NCBI GenBank assembly: GCA_013146195.2
Contig: CM028377.1
Span: 173,026,355 to 173,090,354, forward strand
Direction of reading: 5' to 3'
Length of the DNA stretch: 64,000 nt
DNA from: Codonopsis lanceolata
Taxonomy: Eukaryota; Streptophyta; Magnoliopsida; Asterales; Campanulaceae
The translations under genes and the position numbers were made by a program. The notes under the pieces were generated by a model. That model ran no database searches. It saw only the letters and a list, made by a program, of their open reading frames with translations, and was not told the DNA's origin. This document shows, piece by piece, positions 34,735 to 49,594 of the stretch. Numbering within the stretch: the first letter of the stretch is position 1; every line of letters starts with the position of its first letter.

Positions 34735-34985
34735 ATAATATTTAAAATGTTAATTTAATAATATAATATCAATAATTAAAATGATTAGCATCAATATAAT
34801 TATAAAAATTAAAACATTCACATTACAACTTAAATTAACGTAATTTAACGTAACGTATTGTTAACTTTAATTTAAATTAAATTAAATTAATATTTGAAAT
34901 GTTAATTTAATAATATAATATCAATAATTAAAATGATTAGCATCAATATAATTAAAAAAATTAAAACATTCACATTACAACAACT
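34735..34985. repeat. two tandem AT-rich units of ~150 bp
   Basis: The run TGTTAATTTAATAATATAATATC...AAAACATTCACATTACAA appears at about 34,748 and again at about 34,898, with only small changes. Confidence 0.75.
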
Positions 34986-37555
34986 TAACGTAGCGTAACT
35001 TAACCAGCAACTTAACTTAACTTAACAACAGCAACGTGCTTAGCAATGTAACAACAACAACTTAACAACTTAAGCGTAGCGTAATGTAACTTAACGTAAA
35101 GTAGCGTAATGCAATGTAGCGTATCGTAACTTAACGTGGCGTAACATGGTGTAACTTAACGTAGCAACAGCAACAGCAACAGCTTAGCAGCAGCAACTTA
35201 AAGCGTGGCGTGGCAACAGCAACGTATGGCGCGTGGCTTCGCCTTAGCGTGGCAAGCAGCAGCAGCAGCGTAGCGTGGCGCAGCAGCAGCAACGTGGCAA
35301 AGCAACAGCAAGCGTGGCGTGGCAAACCTAACGTGGCGTAACTTAACAGCAAACCTAACATAACTTAGCAACTTAAGCAAGCAGCAGCAGCAGCAACAGC
35401 AGCAGCAACAGCGTAACATAACAACTTGGCAGCTTAGCGTGGCGTAACTTAGCAAGCTTAGCGTAGCGTAACATGGCAATTTAACTTAAGCAACAACAGC
35501 AACAGCAACGGGTTAACAACTTAACAGCTTTACTTTACTTGGCAACTTAACAGCAACAGCAAGCTTAACATCACTTAAATTGGCTTAGCGTAGCGTAACT
35601 TGGCAGCTTAAACCTGGTGTAACTTAACCAATTAACTAACTTGGCAAGCTTGGCAAGCAACTTAAGCGTAGCGTAACCTAACTTAGCTTAATGTAAGCGT
35701 AATAACTTAGCGTAGCGTAACTTAACAACTTAAGTTAACCAACGTAACAAAGCTTAACTTAACGTAACAACTTAAGCATAACATAACAGCAACGCGTAAC
35801 ATGAAAATCACGCTATTGGCGAAATGGTATAATGGACTACGATGGACCATTATAACATGAAAACCTTCTGACTATTGGAGAAATGGTATATTGGAGAAGC
35901 GATGGACCATTATAACATGAAAACACGTTACGCCTATTAATGGCGAAATGTTATAATGAACTGCGATGGACCATTATAACAAGAAAACACGCTAGGCCTA
36001 TTGGCGAAATGGTATAATCGATTAAGAATTGGCCAGTTATAAAATGAAAAAACACGCTTACGCCTATTGAGGAAATGTTATAATGGCGTACAATGAACCA
36101 TTATAACATGAAAATGCGCTATGCCTATTGGCGAAATGTTATAATAACGTAACATAACATAACTTAACTTTACTTTACTTTAACGTAACTTAACTTAGCA
36201 ACAGCAACTTAAGCAACTCAATGTAACTTAACAAATTAACTTAACTGCGTAACAACTTAAGCAAGCGTGGCAACTTAACAGCAAGCGTGGCAACAGCAAC
36301 TTTATTTTAACTTGCTTAACTTAACATGGCGTAAACAGCAACTTAACTTAACAGCAACTTCGCGTAGCTTAACGCGTGGCAACAGCAGCAGCAGCAACTT
36401 CCCAATAACAACTTCCGTAACAGCAACGCGTAACAACAATGTGACAACTTAACTTAACAACGTAACACAACAGCGTGGCAACCAACAGCAGCGTAACATA
36501 ACTTTTAACATAATAACAACAACAGCAACAACAACTTAGCAACGTAACCAACAGCAATTTAACAGCAACAACTTAACGCAACTTAAAGCAACAACTTAAA
36601 GCATAACAACTTAACAGCAAATTAGCTTAAGCAACTTTAGCAACAGCAACGTGGCAACAGCAAGCGTGGCAGCAGCAACTTAGCAACAAGCGTGGCAGCA
36701 GCAACTTCACATGGCAACTTAGCGTGGCAAAGCAGCAGCAACAGCAGCAACAAGCAACAGCAGCAACAAGCAACTTAAAGCGTAACAACTTAAGCGTGGC
36801 AAGCAACTTAACAGCAACTTCAACAGCACAGCAGCAACTTAAGCGTGGCAACTTAACAACTTCCGTAACTTAACAGCGTGGCAACTAAACAGCAACAACT
36901 TCACTTAACGTGGCTTAAAGCGTGGCAACTAGCGTGGCAACAGCAGCACAGCAGCAGCAGCAACTTAACTTAACAGCGTGGCAACTTGCAACAGCAGCAG
37001 CAGCAGCAGCAGCAAGCGTGGCAACAGCAACAGCAACAGCAACAGCAACTTAACGTGGCTTAGCAACTTAACAGCAACTGGCTTGGCTTAACCAGCAGCA
37101 GCTTAGCGTGGCAAGCAACTTTAACAGCAAGCGTGGCAACAGCAACAAACAACCAGCAACAGCAACCAACTTAACTTTGCTTTACTTAAGCGTAGCGTGG
37201 CAACAGCAACAGCAACTTAACGTGGCAGCAGCAACTGCGTAACTTAAGCAGCAAGCGTGGCAACTTCAGCAATTAACGCGTAGGCAACTTAACAGCGTGG
37301 CAACAAGCTTAACAAGCAGCAACGTGGCAACCTAGCAACTTAGCAAAGCGTAAGTTAGCAACAGCAACTTAACTTTTAGTTAACAACTTAACTTTAATTA
37401 ACTTAACGTAACCAACAGCAACTTAAGCGTGGCGTAACTTAACATAACTTAGCGTGGCGTAACAGCGTTACTTAAATTAACTTAACGTAACTTAGCAAGC
37501 GAACTTAAGCGTGGCGTAAAGTTAAAACTTAACGTAGCGTAACGTAAAATTATAC
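34985..37555. repeat. degenerate pentamer-derived array (CTTAA, GCGTAA, CAGCAA, GCGTGG)
   Basis: Over 2.5 kb the sequence mixes a few short words: ACTTAA, GCGTAGCGTAAC, GCGTGGCAA and AGCAACAGCAAC. It looks like a CTTAA array that has changed into CAG-rich variants. Cys/Leu-rich frames on the minus strand derive from AGC/AAC runs and are not genes. Confidence 0.85.
35806..36145. repeat. hairpin satellite (~65 bp units), first block
   Basis: Each unit contains ATGGTATAATGG, ~10 bases, then CCATTATAACAT, which can pair as a 12 bp stem with one mismatch, and then GAAAACACGCTACGCCTATTGGCGAA. Four to five units are readable within the pentamer array. Other blocks lie at 43,773, 44,935 and 45,450. 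Confidence 0.8.
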
Positions 37556-37591
37556 TCAAGTCCAACGGTCGGTATGTCAACAAATAGGCAA

Positions 37592-38210
37592 TTGAAAATA
37601 TAAATTAAGAAAGAAAATCAAATAAAAGCGTTTTATCTATTTGATAAATTTAATTCCACGATAAACAAAGACAACAAGATTGTGAAAGACTAAATAATAT
37701 TATTTAACTAAATTAACTAAATTAAATTGGATTTGATAATTTAGTAATATTATATTATGCATTTGCATACACTTTTTTTATTAAATTAAATTAAAGATAA
37801 AAGCTATAAATTGAAAATATAAATTAAGAAAATAAAATAAAATAAAACAGGTTTTATCTATTTATTAAATTAAATTCAAGATAAGCAAAGACAACAAGAT
37901 TGTGAAAGACTAAATAATATTATTTAACTAAATTAACTAAATTAAATTGGTTGATAATTTAATAATATTATATTATGCATTCTGGCACACACTTTTTAAT
38001 TAAATTAAATTAAAGATAAAAGCTATAAATTGAAAATATAAATTAAGAAAAAATCAAATAAAACCGTTTTATCTATTTATTAAATTAAATTCAAGATAAA
38101 CAAAGACAACAAGATTGTGAAAGACTAAATAATATTATTTAACTAAATTAACTAAATTAAATTGGATTTGATAATTTAATAATATTATATTATGCATTAC
38201 GCACACACAC
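37592..38210. repeat. three tandem ~219 bp AT-rich units
   Basis: Units start at about 37,592, 37,811 and 38,030 with TTGAAAATATAAATTAAGAAA. They include AGACAACAAGATTGTGAAAG and TATTATATTATGCATT. The third is slightly short. Confidence 0.85.
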
Positions 38211-38269
38211 CTTGTGACATAAAAAGATAATATGGAAATAAATTAGCATCAAAATGTAAATAATAATAA

Positions 38270-38580
38270 AAAAACCCTAGGTATAAATATAAGTTAATGA
38301 TCTTACAACCCTAAAATTACTCGTCTAAACAAATTTATGTAATTTTCATCTTTAATTTTACTTTTATTATTTTTTATATATTAATGTTTTTAAATGTATA
38401 TTTATCAATTTTAATTGAGTATATGAATTTAAACATGTGTATAAATCGTTCAACGCGGGAACATCACTAATTATGTGTATAAGGCGATAATTAAAAAAAA
38501 CAAAAACAAAAACCCTAGGTATAAATAGAAGTTAGTGATCCCTTTAACCCTAAAATATCTCATCTAAACAAGCGACCTTG
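38270..38580 (+). promoter_or_regulatory. duplicated TATA-type core promoter inside the CACTA region
   Basis: CCCTAGGTATAAATA occurs at about 38,274 and again at about 38,513. Each is followed by AAGTTA-TGATC, AACCCTAAAAT and TCTAAACAA, so ~70 bp was duplicated at ~238 bp spacing. A third copy with TCCTAGGTATAAATA is at 47,635. A CT-rich leader follows the second and third copies, as expected for a transcription start. Confidence 0.55.
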
Positions 38581-39361
38581 CCTCTCTCTCACTCAAAATT
38601 CCTTCGATCTTCTCTCTTCATCGCCCTTCCTCCCACTTGCACCTTTCGCCGCACCCTCGCCATCACCGGCACCCTCTGGCAGTAAATTCGTCTCTCACTC
38701 ACTCTCTCCCTCGTCTTCTTACGACCCGCAGTCTCTTGCGCCACCGCCACCACGCTACCAAATCGGGTGAGTTCACTTCCTTTTTTGTTTTGTTTTTTTT
38801 TTTGTAATTATTTGTGATTTTATGTATTGGTTTGCTATTTAATCGATTAAGTCTTTTGCTATCCTCCATCTCCACCTGATCGCCTTGAATCGGTAGCGTC
38901 GTGCCAGTTCAGGCCAAGAAAGCCATCTCCGTCGTCTTCCCCACGTCGGCAAGCCTCAACTCTTGTTCTTCAATCACCGGGTTTAACTATTTCTCATGCT
39001 CTGTCGGATTCGCCTATTCATCGGACTTGGACACAATTCTTCGATTCGATTGTTTGTGTTAGGGTGATAACGGCGTCGGTTTCTAGGGTTTTAATTGGGC
39101 GGCATTTCGTGTTTGATGTCATTTTACTTGGGCGGCATTTCGTGTTTGATTGTGGTGCGGATTTTCTTGCATGGATTTTGTTGCATTTATTTGTGATTGT
39201 TATTGGATTGAATTTTGTAGGTTTTAAGTGTTTTTATTTTATTTTTTGATTATTTTAGAATATTTTATATACTGATTTTCTTGTTTATTTGATTTAATTA
39301 GTTTATAGGAGATTCTCAATTTTTATTATGATTATTGTTAAATTCAGTTAATTTTGGGAAA
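38580..39361 (+). other. leader/first exon and intron start of a CACTA-borne gene, copy 1
   Basis: A pyrimidine-rich leader (CTCTCTCTCACTC, CACCGCCACCACGCTACC) ends in AAATCGG and a donor-like GTGAGTTCAC at about 38,767. A T-rich intron follows. The whole matches 47,700-48,711 and the identity stops at TTTTGGGAAAA. No long open frame is conserved between the copies, so the leader is probably untranslated. Confidence 0.45.
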
Positions 39362-42300
39362 AAGGAGCGTATATGTAATAATCTCTAGAACGTTAGGTAG
39401 GTTCTAAAAAACATATGTGAAGAATCAACAAATAATGGATGAATGTGACAGATGATTGGTCCCCATCTTGTGGAAATTAAGGAAAACAACAAATTAAGTG
39501 ATTGAGAAAATAAAAGACTTGTCTTCATTTTGGGTGTTCGTGTTCATCTCTCTCTCTCTCTCTCTCTCGTGCATCCATTTACTAGAGGAAGAAGCAAAGC
39601 CTGTGACCGACCAGGATAAAGACGAGATCCCAGGTCGTGCCATCGGAACAAGCTAAGAGACGGACAAGCACCGCTAAGCATAAAGATGCGAGTCAAAAGA
39701 CGAGCCAACAAGCTCAAGACAATAAGACAACGCCATAACGGCGATACAGGGTAATAAAAGCTAAAACCTGCGGAAGCAAAACCAAAATGGGACCCGAGCT
39801 AACAAGCTCCCAGATAAAAACAACCAAAGAGATAGTAAATCTCGGCCCAAAAATTCGACGCCGCGTGGCGCAACATTAGACACGCGCAACAAACCATCGG
39901 CAACAGCGGCAGCTATCAAAAACCCAACGATAAACAACACTCAGCGGCTATAACTTTGCCGAGGAACAATTCAACTAGCGGTAATATCAATGCTAAACCA
40001 CCAACCAAGATCTCGACTAAAGCGTCGGAGGAAGGAACAACAATAATACCAAAACTAGAATAAGCGAGCCACACATGCTCGAAATGACAACGGAAATAAT
40101 TCTAAGGATCTGAAGCTCGGATATACAATCGGCTCCCAAATATACAACATTAACATAATACTACAATCTACCCAAGTAAAGTCTACATAACTTTACATCG
40201 AGTCTCAGCGAAAAACAACAACAACAATAGTAAATAGCTCCAAGCTTATGACTTGGAAGACCACACTAGAAATAGCTATCAGAAACATTAGCAGCGGGAT
40301 CACTTGCACACACTAGGGAAAACAATCACACGGAGTGAGTCATAATGACCCGTGAAGTTTCTAAATGCAACGTATGGCATATTATGACATGGCATGGCAA
40401 AAATGTGCAATCATATAAAATCATGGTATCATGCTAGTATACCATCATGAAACATGTACTTAATTTTTAAAGCACATAAACTCACATAAATCAAGTAGCA
40501 TATTATTTTCCATATAAATGCTCATAAATAATCATGTGTAACGATAGCGTAAATCGAACAGTTACAATCAAATCCGGGTTCAAAACCCAACCAACTTACC
40601 ATGAGATCCAATCTCAACCAAGATCGAGGCTCAATACCCAATCAATCATACCACGGGGTTTCCTCCCCAAATATTCACAACTCATCGGTTTCCCTTAATG
40701 AGTACTAGTTACATTCATCCGATCTTGGATGAGAAATGGGAGCTCGATGTAGGCTAGATGACTCTCTCGAGACCACATCCCACTATTGGCCAAATAGTGA
40801 GGAGAAAAAAGGACAATGCAACGATTCATAGCGATTGTTCCCAAAGACTATGAATCGTCCCATTCTTGGCACAACAACCAAACCCGCCAATTTGGACTTT
40901 AAACCAAGCGATCAAGTAGATATTTATTTGCATAAACCAATGAGACCAAATTCATTATTATCGGGCTCATTAAATCATGTAGAGACATAATACTCTACAA
41001 CAATCTCATAAACCATGCACATTGCATATAACCACGTGGGACATAATGCTCTCACAAATCTCATAAACCATGCATATATTTGCATATAAACAAATAGGGC
41101 ATAATGCTCCATGAAATTCCATAATCCATGCACATATTTGCATATAATCAAGTAGGACATAATGCTCTACCAAGTATCAAGAACAATGCATATATTTGCG
41201 TATAACCAATGTGTTTAACTAACTCACAAGTTTAGTTCAAAAACTACATATTGAGGTACTCATTATTCCTCAAGTCATCAACCAAGTCACCAGTATAGCA
41301 TACAAGCATTAATAAAATATAATATGAGGTCTTCCATAATCCTCAACTCAAATCAAACCAGAAGACTACTACGTTAGTCTCAAAATATCCACAATTCAAG
41401 ACTTATTATTTTAGTCTTTTATTTTAAGTATACAGGACTGTCCTTAGTTAATCGTCATACATGATCGATAACACCAACACCATACTTAAAACATTATGAC
41501 TACTCGGTAGTCACCGCTAAGTGTTTTCATATGTAACAAAAATCCTGAGAGAGATTCTCTCTTAGTCTTCTCTTAAATAATCTCATGACCTTATGTGGGT
41601 CTCTATGGTCCCATGCTCTAACAAGCATGCTTAAAATGTATTCTAGTCGGTCTCCAAAACATAAGTGTCGCCATAGGACACAGACCCGGGCCAAGCAAGC
41701 CAAGCAAACCAAACATTGTAGGGTTCCAACGAGGCTCTTTATCATTTTATTGGCCTTATTACGACTCCGTTGAGTCTTACTAACACATTTCATTCTTTAT
41801 GTGTTCTATAAATTCACAAGTAAGAATTTCTTAAGGTTTATAACCAAATCTCAATAGTCATTCGGGCTTAATTCCCAAGACTAAAAATCCACAAAACACA
41901 TCTCAATCACTAATCATTAAAGTTTGGAAGTTATGTTCTTCCCTCCATTAAAAACAAATCCATCATAAAGTTTCAATCCAAGTTTGCTTAACATATTATC
42001 AAGCATATAATGACTCGTTGAGTCTAATCTACCCTTTCTAAAATTTTAGGGCATGGAAGCTATGGTTCTCAATTCTCCCTATATTCATAACTATCAACAA
42101 TAGCATCATGTTAACTCACAAAATTGGAAAACCTTCAATATAACATAGAATAAATTCATCATTTTGAGCACAATTTCATTTAGCTCATCTTACCAATTAT
42201 AATTCCAAATTCATGATTAAATCATACAACCTAGTTTAATATACTCTATTAAGCATATAAAACATAGTAATCAAACTCACTTCATTAATTTAGCAAGCTA

Positions 42301-43770
42301 AACCAAATTTGGGCAAAACACCCTCAAGTATCTCAACCAAACCAACATCAAAACTCATGGATAATCAACATACCCAAGTTCAATAGACTAATTAGAACAT
42401 GAATTTCACATATTTCATGGTCTCACATAGGTCAATCCATTCTAACATCAATTTGAAAACCTAGGGTTCATGCTTCTCTGAACCCTAACAATGGCTTCCA
42501 TTGACCTCATAGCACAAATGGTTGTTTTCCTAGGTCAATGGAGCCCAGCAAGAAGAGAAATAGGGTAGAAACTTACCTTGATTCAGCCCTCACAAAGCAA
42601 ATTTTCGGTTCTTGGAGATGGGTGTTGTTCCTTCAATCCTCTTTCAAAAATATGGTGTAGCTTGAGAAATGAAGGTCCCACTATGGCCTCAAGGTTGGGC
42701 ACTCAAGAACCCTAGAAATTGCCTCTCCCAGCTCTCACGTTTTTGTGGGTGAAGGCGAGAAAATGGGAGGAAGAACTTCGATCTGTTAATGAACAAATGA
42801 GAGAGGCAATCTGTTTGGGTTTAAATAGGGGATTAACTCTCTTAATCAACTCACTAATCCACCTCTAACCTCAATAATGTTTAGGACAAGTTTTAGGTTA
42901 AGTAGGAGGGTTAAGGTTAGGTTTAGAATGGGTTTAAGTGGGTAGAAATTGGTCAACAATCCAATTTTCCAAAAATCCGTAACTTGCTTCAGGACCTTGC
43001 GGTCGCATCAAGGGTGCATGATGCGGCGCATCCCAATATTGACAAAATCCCTTTGTTGATTCCTTGCTTTCGGTTCGATCGTTCATGCATCCTCGAGCCT
43101 TAAAGCTTCAAAATGGCTCACAATTGAACCCTTAAAGTCCTTAAACATTAAACTAATCAATCCAAGTCTCAAACCAATTTAAAGTAGGTCTAGACTCCCA
43201 AAAACAACACCGAGAAACAACCCGGGGCAAAACCGGCGCAAGCGCGACATCTCGAAGCGTCGAGATAAGAGCCATGGCCGACGGGTAATAACCCATGATT
43301 GTAAACACATATTAGGGATACAAAATAGGCCTGAATGCCTCTCGGATGATGCTCAGCGGATAGGGGAAATAGGCTCCCGAGAACGTTCGCCGGCTCAATC
43401 TCAAACTAGATAAGGAGAATTGCTATTCTCGAGTCAAAACTTCACGAGACTTATGGAATGCATCAATTAGAAGTCTAACACATCTAAACATGTTATTTAA
43501 TCATCATGTAAAGATCGCGGGTCCAAATCGAGGTCGAAACACAAAACCGAATCAACTCTCAATCGCGTCGCATTTTGACTATTGTCGGATTCACGACTTG
43601 TGACTTTAGCAAGTCAACAACTAAATGGCATCACTTAAAAGTATTTTTGATCTTAATATGGTCTCTCATACATATCTAGACTCTCTCACAAGTCAAATGA
43701 GCAATCAACCAAGGAAGAAATCACAGTATTGCACGCAATTCAAGCTAGCAGGGAATCGGGATCTACAGAC
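39362..43770. other. 4.4 kb inserted repeat-like DNA, no gene
   Basis: This stretch lies between the end of leader copy 1 and the second hairpin-satellite block and has no counterpart in copy 2. It is AT-moderate and has no long open frame. It resembles non-coding LTR-retrotransposon DNA (phrase GAGTGAGTCATAATGACCC at ~40,336). A (TC)n run is at 39,549, and a ~62 bp tandem repeat is at 40,978-41,210. I could not find its own LTR pair. Confidence 0.4.
40978..41210. repeat. ~62 bp tandem repeat, four units
   Basis: Units contain GGACATAATGCTCT, TCTCATAAACCATGCA and TATTTGCATATAA, with several substitutions each. Confidence 0.75.
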
Positions 43771-43772
43771 GA

Positions 43773-44150
43773 AATGGTATAATGGAGTACGATAGACCAT
43801 TATAACATGAAAAACACGCTACTTATTGACGCAAATGGTATAATGGAGTACGAATGGACCATTATAACATGAAACACGATACGCTCTATTAGCGAAATCT
43901 GCATAACTTAACGATGTACCATTATAACATGAAAACACGCCATTTATCGGGCTTAAATGGTATAATGGACTACGATGGACCATTATAACATGAAACATGA
44001 TACGTTTATTACGTAAATGGTATAATGGAGTACGATAGACCATTATAACATGAAAAACATGCTATTTATTTACTTAAATGGTATAATGGAGCACGAGACC
44101 ATTATAACATGAAAACATGCTACGCCTATTGAACCATTATAACATGAAAC
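43773..44150. repeat. hairpin satellite, second block
   Basis: Six or so ~62-66 bp units contain AAATGGTATAATGGAGTACG and GACCATTATAACATGAAA. It starts directly after the 4.4 kb insert and leads into the CTTAA array, the same pairing of repeats seen at 35,806. Confidence 0.85.
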
Positions 44151-46292
44151 ACGAACTTAAACTTAACTTAACTTAACTTAACTTTAACATAACTTAACTT
44201 AACTTAACTTAAAACTTAACTTAACTTAACTTAACGTAATTTAACTTAACTTAACTTAACTTAACTTAACTTAACTTAACTTAACTTAACGTAACTTAAC
44301 TTAACTTAACGTAGCTTTAACTTAACTTAACTTAACTTAACTTAACTTAGCTTAACTTAATCCTAATTAACCTGGGTCCTTAACTTAACTTAGCTTCTTA
44401 ACCTCCAACTTAACTTAACTTAACTTAACTTAAATTTTAACTTAACTTAACTTAACTTAACTTAACTTCTAACTTAACTTAACTTAAATCTTAACTTAGC
44501 TTAACTTAACTTAACTAACTTAACTTAACTTAACTTAACTTAACTTCTAACGCAATTAACTTTAACTTAACTTAACTTAACTTAACTTAACTTAACTTAA
44601 CTTAATCCTAACTTAACTTAACTTCTAACTTAACTTAACTTAACTTAACTTAACTTAACTTAATCTACTTAACTTAACTTAACTTCACTAACTTAACTTA
44701 ACTTAGCTTAACTTAACTTAACTTAACTTAACTTTTAACTTAACTTAACTTTAACTTAACTTAACTTAACTTAACTTAACCTTAACTTAACTTAACTCTT
44801 AACTTAGCTTCTTAACGAATGTAACTTTAACTTTAACTTAACGAACTTAACTTAACTTAAACGTAACGTAACTTAACTTAACTTAAACGTAACGTAACTT
44901 AACTTAACTTAACTTAACTTAACTTTAACCACATAACGATGGACCATTATAACATGAAACACCTAAACATCTATTGCTTAAATGGTATAATGGAGTACGA
45001 TAGACCATTATAATGGTATAATGGAGTACGATGGACCATTATAACATTAAAACACGTTACGCCTATTGGCGAGATGGTATAACTTAACATATCGTAACTT
45101 AACGAAACGTAACGTAACTTAATGTAACTTAACGTAACTTAACTTAACTTAACTTAGCTTAACTTAACTTAACTTAACTTAACTTAACTTAACTTAACTT
45201 AACTTAACTTAACTTAGCTTAACTTAACTTAACTTAACTTAACTTAACTTAACTTAACTTTAGCTTAACTTAACTTAACTTTAACTTAACTTAACATAAC
45301 TTAACTTCTAACTTAACTTAACTTAGCTTAACGTAATGTAACTTAACTTTAACTTAACGTAACTTAACTTAACTTAAAACTGCAACGCAACTTAACTTAA
45401 CTTTAAACGTAACGTAACTTAACTTAACTTAACTTAACTTAGCTTAACATAACATGGACCATTATAACATGAAACACGAACATCTATTAGCTTAAATGGT
45501 AATGGAGCACTTAACCATTATAATGGTATAATGGAGCACGATGGACCATTATTAACATTAAACAACATTACACCTTATTAACTTAGATAGTATAACTTAA
45601 CATATCAAGAACTTAACTAAACGTAATCTTAATGTAACTTAACGTAACTTAACTTAACTTAACTTAACTTAACTTAACTTAACGTAGCTTAACTTAACAT
45701 AACTTAACTTAACTTAACGTAGCGTAACTTAACTTAACTTAACTTAACTTAACTTAACTTAACTTAACTTAACTTAACGTAACGTAACGTAACGTAACTT
45801 AACTTAACTTAACTTAACTAAGCTTAACGTAACGTAACTTAACTTAACTTAACTTAACTTAGCTTAACTTAACATAACTTAACTTAACTTAAACGTAACG
45901 TAACTTAACTTAATATAACATAACATAACTTAACTTAACTTGACTTAACTTAACTTAGCGTAACTTAACTTAACTTAACTTAACTTAGCTTAACATAACG
46001 TAACTTAACTAAACTTAACGTAACTTAACTTAGCTTAACTTAACTTAACTTAGCTTAACTTAACCGTAACGTAACTTAACTTAACTTAACTTAACTTAAA
46101 CGTAACGTACCTTAACTTAATATAACATAACATAACTTTAACTTAATTTTAACTTAACGTAACTTCTTAACTTAACTTAAACGAATTTAACGTAACTTAA
46201 CTTAACCTAACTTAACTTAACATAACTTAACTTACCTTAACTTAACTTAACTTAACTTAAACGTAACTTAACTTAGCTTAACTTAACGTAAC
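44150..46292. repeat. (CTTAA)n pentanucleotide satellite with hairpin-satellite islands
   Basis: About 2.1 kb consist largely of exact CTTAA units with variants CGTAA, CATAA and CTTAG. Two short hairpin-satellite blocks (about 44,935-45,075 and 45,450-45,600) interrupt it. It is not the plant telomere repeat TTTAGGG. Confidence 0.95.
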
Positions 46293-47596
<1,304 letters not shown>

Positions 47597-47629
47597 ATTC
47601 AACAACTAAAATAAAAAAATAAAAACTAA

Positions 47630-48711
47630 AAAATCCTAGGTATAAATACCGCTCAAAACCTAATATCACACACTCTTTCTAAACTCACGCACTAACTCCC
47701 TCCCTATCCTCTCGTGATCTCATCGCGCTCTCCTCCCAAGCCGCCGCACATTGCTCATCGGCCTCTCTCTCTCTCTCCGATTGCGTCGGACATCGGTCCT
47801 CCCGACAAGCCGCCACAGATCAGCCTCCGGCTATCTATGATCTAAGCTCTTTTCCTCCGACAAACCGCCACAGACGAGAATCGCTTCTCCAACATGAATC
47901 GATCTTCCCTAAATCACCGGCCGCTTCGATCTTCTCTCTTCGCCGCCGCCTTCCTCAAGCCTCGCTCCTACTGCCGCCACCCTCGCCATCACAGACCCAC
48001 TCTAGCGAGAAATTTCGTCTCTCACTCACTCTCCCTCGTCTTTCTTACTTCGGCCACCTGATTGATCGCGCCACCGCCACCATCAAGCTACCAAATCGTG
48101 GTGAGTTCACTTCCTTTTTGTTTTGTTTTTTTTGTAATTATTTTGTGATTTTATGTATTGGTTTGCTATTTAATCGATTAAGTCTGTTTGCTATCCTCCA
48201 TCTCCACCCACAATCGCCTTCAGATCCACTGTTGCATCGCTGTTGCACTGCTCCGCCAAGAAAGCCCATCTCCGATCGCCTTCCCACGCCTCGGCAAGCC
48301 TCCAACTCCCCGTTCTTCAATCACTGTGTTTTTCGAATTTCATGCTCTGGTCGATTCGCCTATTCATCCGGACTGACCTCGCAATTCTTCGATTCGATTG
48401 TTTGTGTTAGGCGATAACGACGCGTCGGTTTCTAGGGTTTTAATTGGGCGGCATTTTGTTTGATGTCGCTTTTTACTTGGGCGTAATTTCGTGTTTGATT
48501 GTGGTGCGGATTTTACCGCATGGATTTTGTTGCATTTATTTGTGATTGTTATTGGATTGAATTTTGTAGGTTTTAAGTGTTTTTATTTGATTTTTTGATT
48601 ATTTTAGAATATTTTATATACTGATTTTCTTGTTTATTTGATTTCATTAGTTTAGAGGAGATTCTCAATTTTTATTATGATTATTGTTAAATTCAGTTCA
48701 TTTTGGGAAAA
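47630..48711 (+). other. TATA promoter and leader/intron start of a CACTA-borne gene, copy 2
   Basis: TCCTAGGTATAAATA (47,632) is followed by a pyrimidine-rich leader, AAATCGTG, and donor-like GTGAGTTCAC at about 48,099. A long T-rich intron-like part follows, with ATTGGTTTGCTATTTAATCG and TTTCTAGGGTTTTAATTGGG shared with copy 1. The promoter-leader-intron order points to transcription on the plus strand, towards the right end of the CACTA element. Confidence 0.5.
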
Positions 48712-49497
48712 TTACGGGGTAAGGACTATCAATTTTTTTGGGGGGTGGGTGTGGGGGGGACTACTAGGATTATATATTTTACAGTGGTGTTGCTCTCCAA
48801 AGCATGACAATGAGAGTTCTGTGGTTGGGATATGAATCAAATGATGAGTGGTGTTACTTTCAAGTATGAATGCCACCTATAGGGCTAAATGCTAATTATG
48901 TCAAATTGTTAAAAAAAAAAACTTGGGATCTAATTAAGAACTTGCTTTACATGGCATCATAATTCTATAAAAAAAGAAAGCACTGAGGTTAGATGTAATA
49001 TCTAACCTAATAATGTGATAACTAACTCGATAATATGGAAGGTTATCCTTTTTACGTGGGAATAGTTTTGTTGATTCGTAAGATGGTATGTTTAAATAAT
49101 TTTTTTTACCTTGATTTAATCCATATTTTGGAACAAATGTAACAGTGCACTCCCTATGTTGGGCATATGTATATAACGCCATGAAAATTTGGGTGAAGGA
49201 AGAAAAGGAAAACAAAAGGATTATATGCAAAATAATACTCTCCCCCATAGAAACATATATAATGCTGATATTTTTTATTTCTCAATAATTGAAAAAAGGA
49301 AAAAGAAATAATTAAATGGAATCGTTCAATTGATCTAGTCATTATACACAAATTAATTGAAGCATATAATTGAGATTTCATTGCTATGTTTGGACCTATT
49401 TGCAAAGAAATAATTGGGATAAAAATTGAAATTGTCGATATCTAAGTGTAAATGTGAAGAAAGAAAAGTGATAAATAGATATGTAGTTGTTAAAGAC

Positions 49498-49594
<97 letters not shown>

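Noticed and set aside
35131..36851. Cys/Leu/Ala-rich minus-strand frames
   Set aside because: They arise from AGC/AAC/GTGGC word repeats in the degenerate pentamer array, and shift frame freely with it.
43773..45600. CRISPR-like array of regularly spaced dyads
   Set aside because: The whole unit including the spacer is repeated, units vary in length, there are no cas genes, and the context is a plant transposon.
44150..46292. Interstitial telomere
   Set aside because: The unit is CTTAA, not the plant TTTAGGG repeat. The only telomere-like words seen are two CCCTAA units near 19,502, too short to matter.
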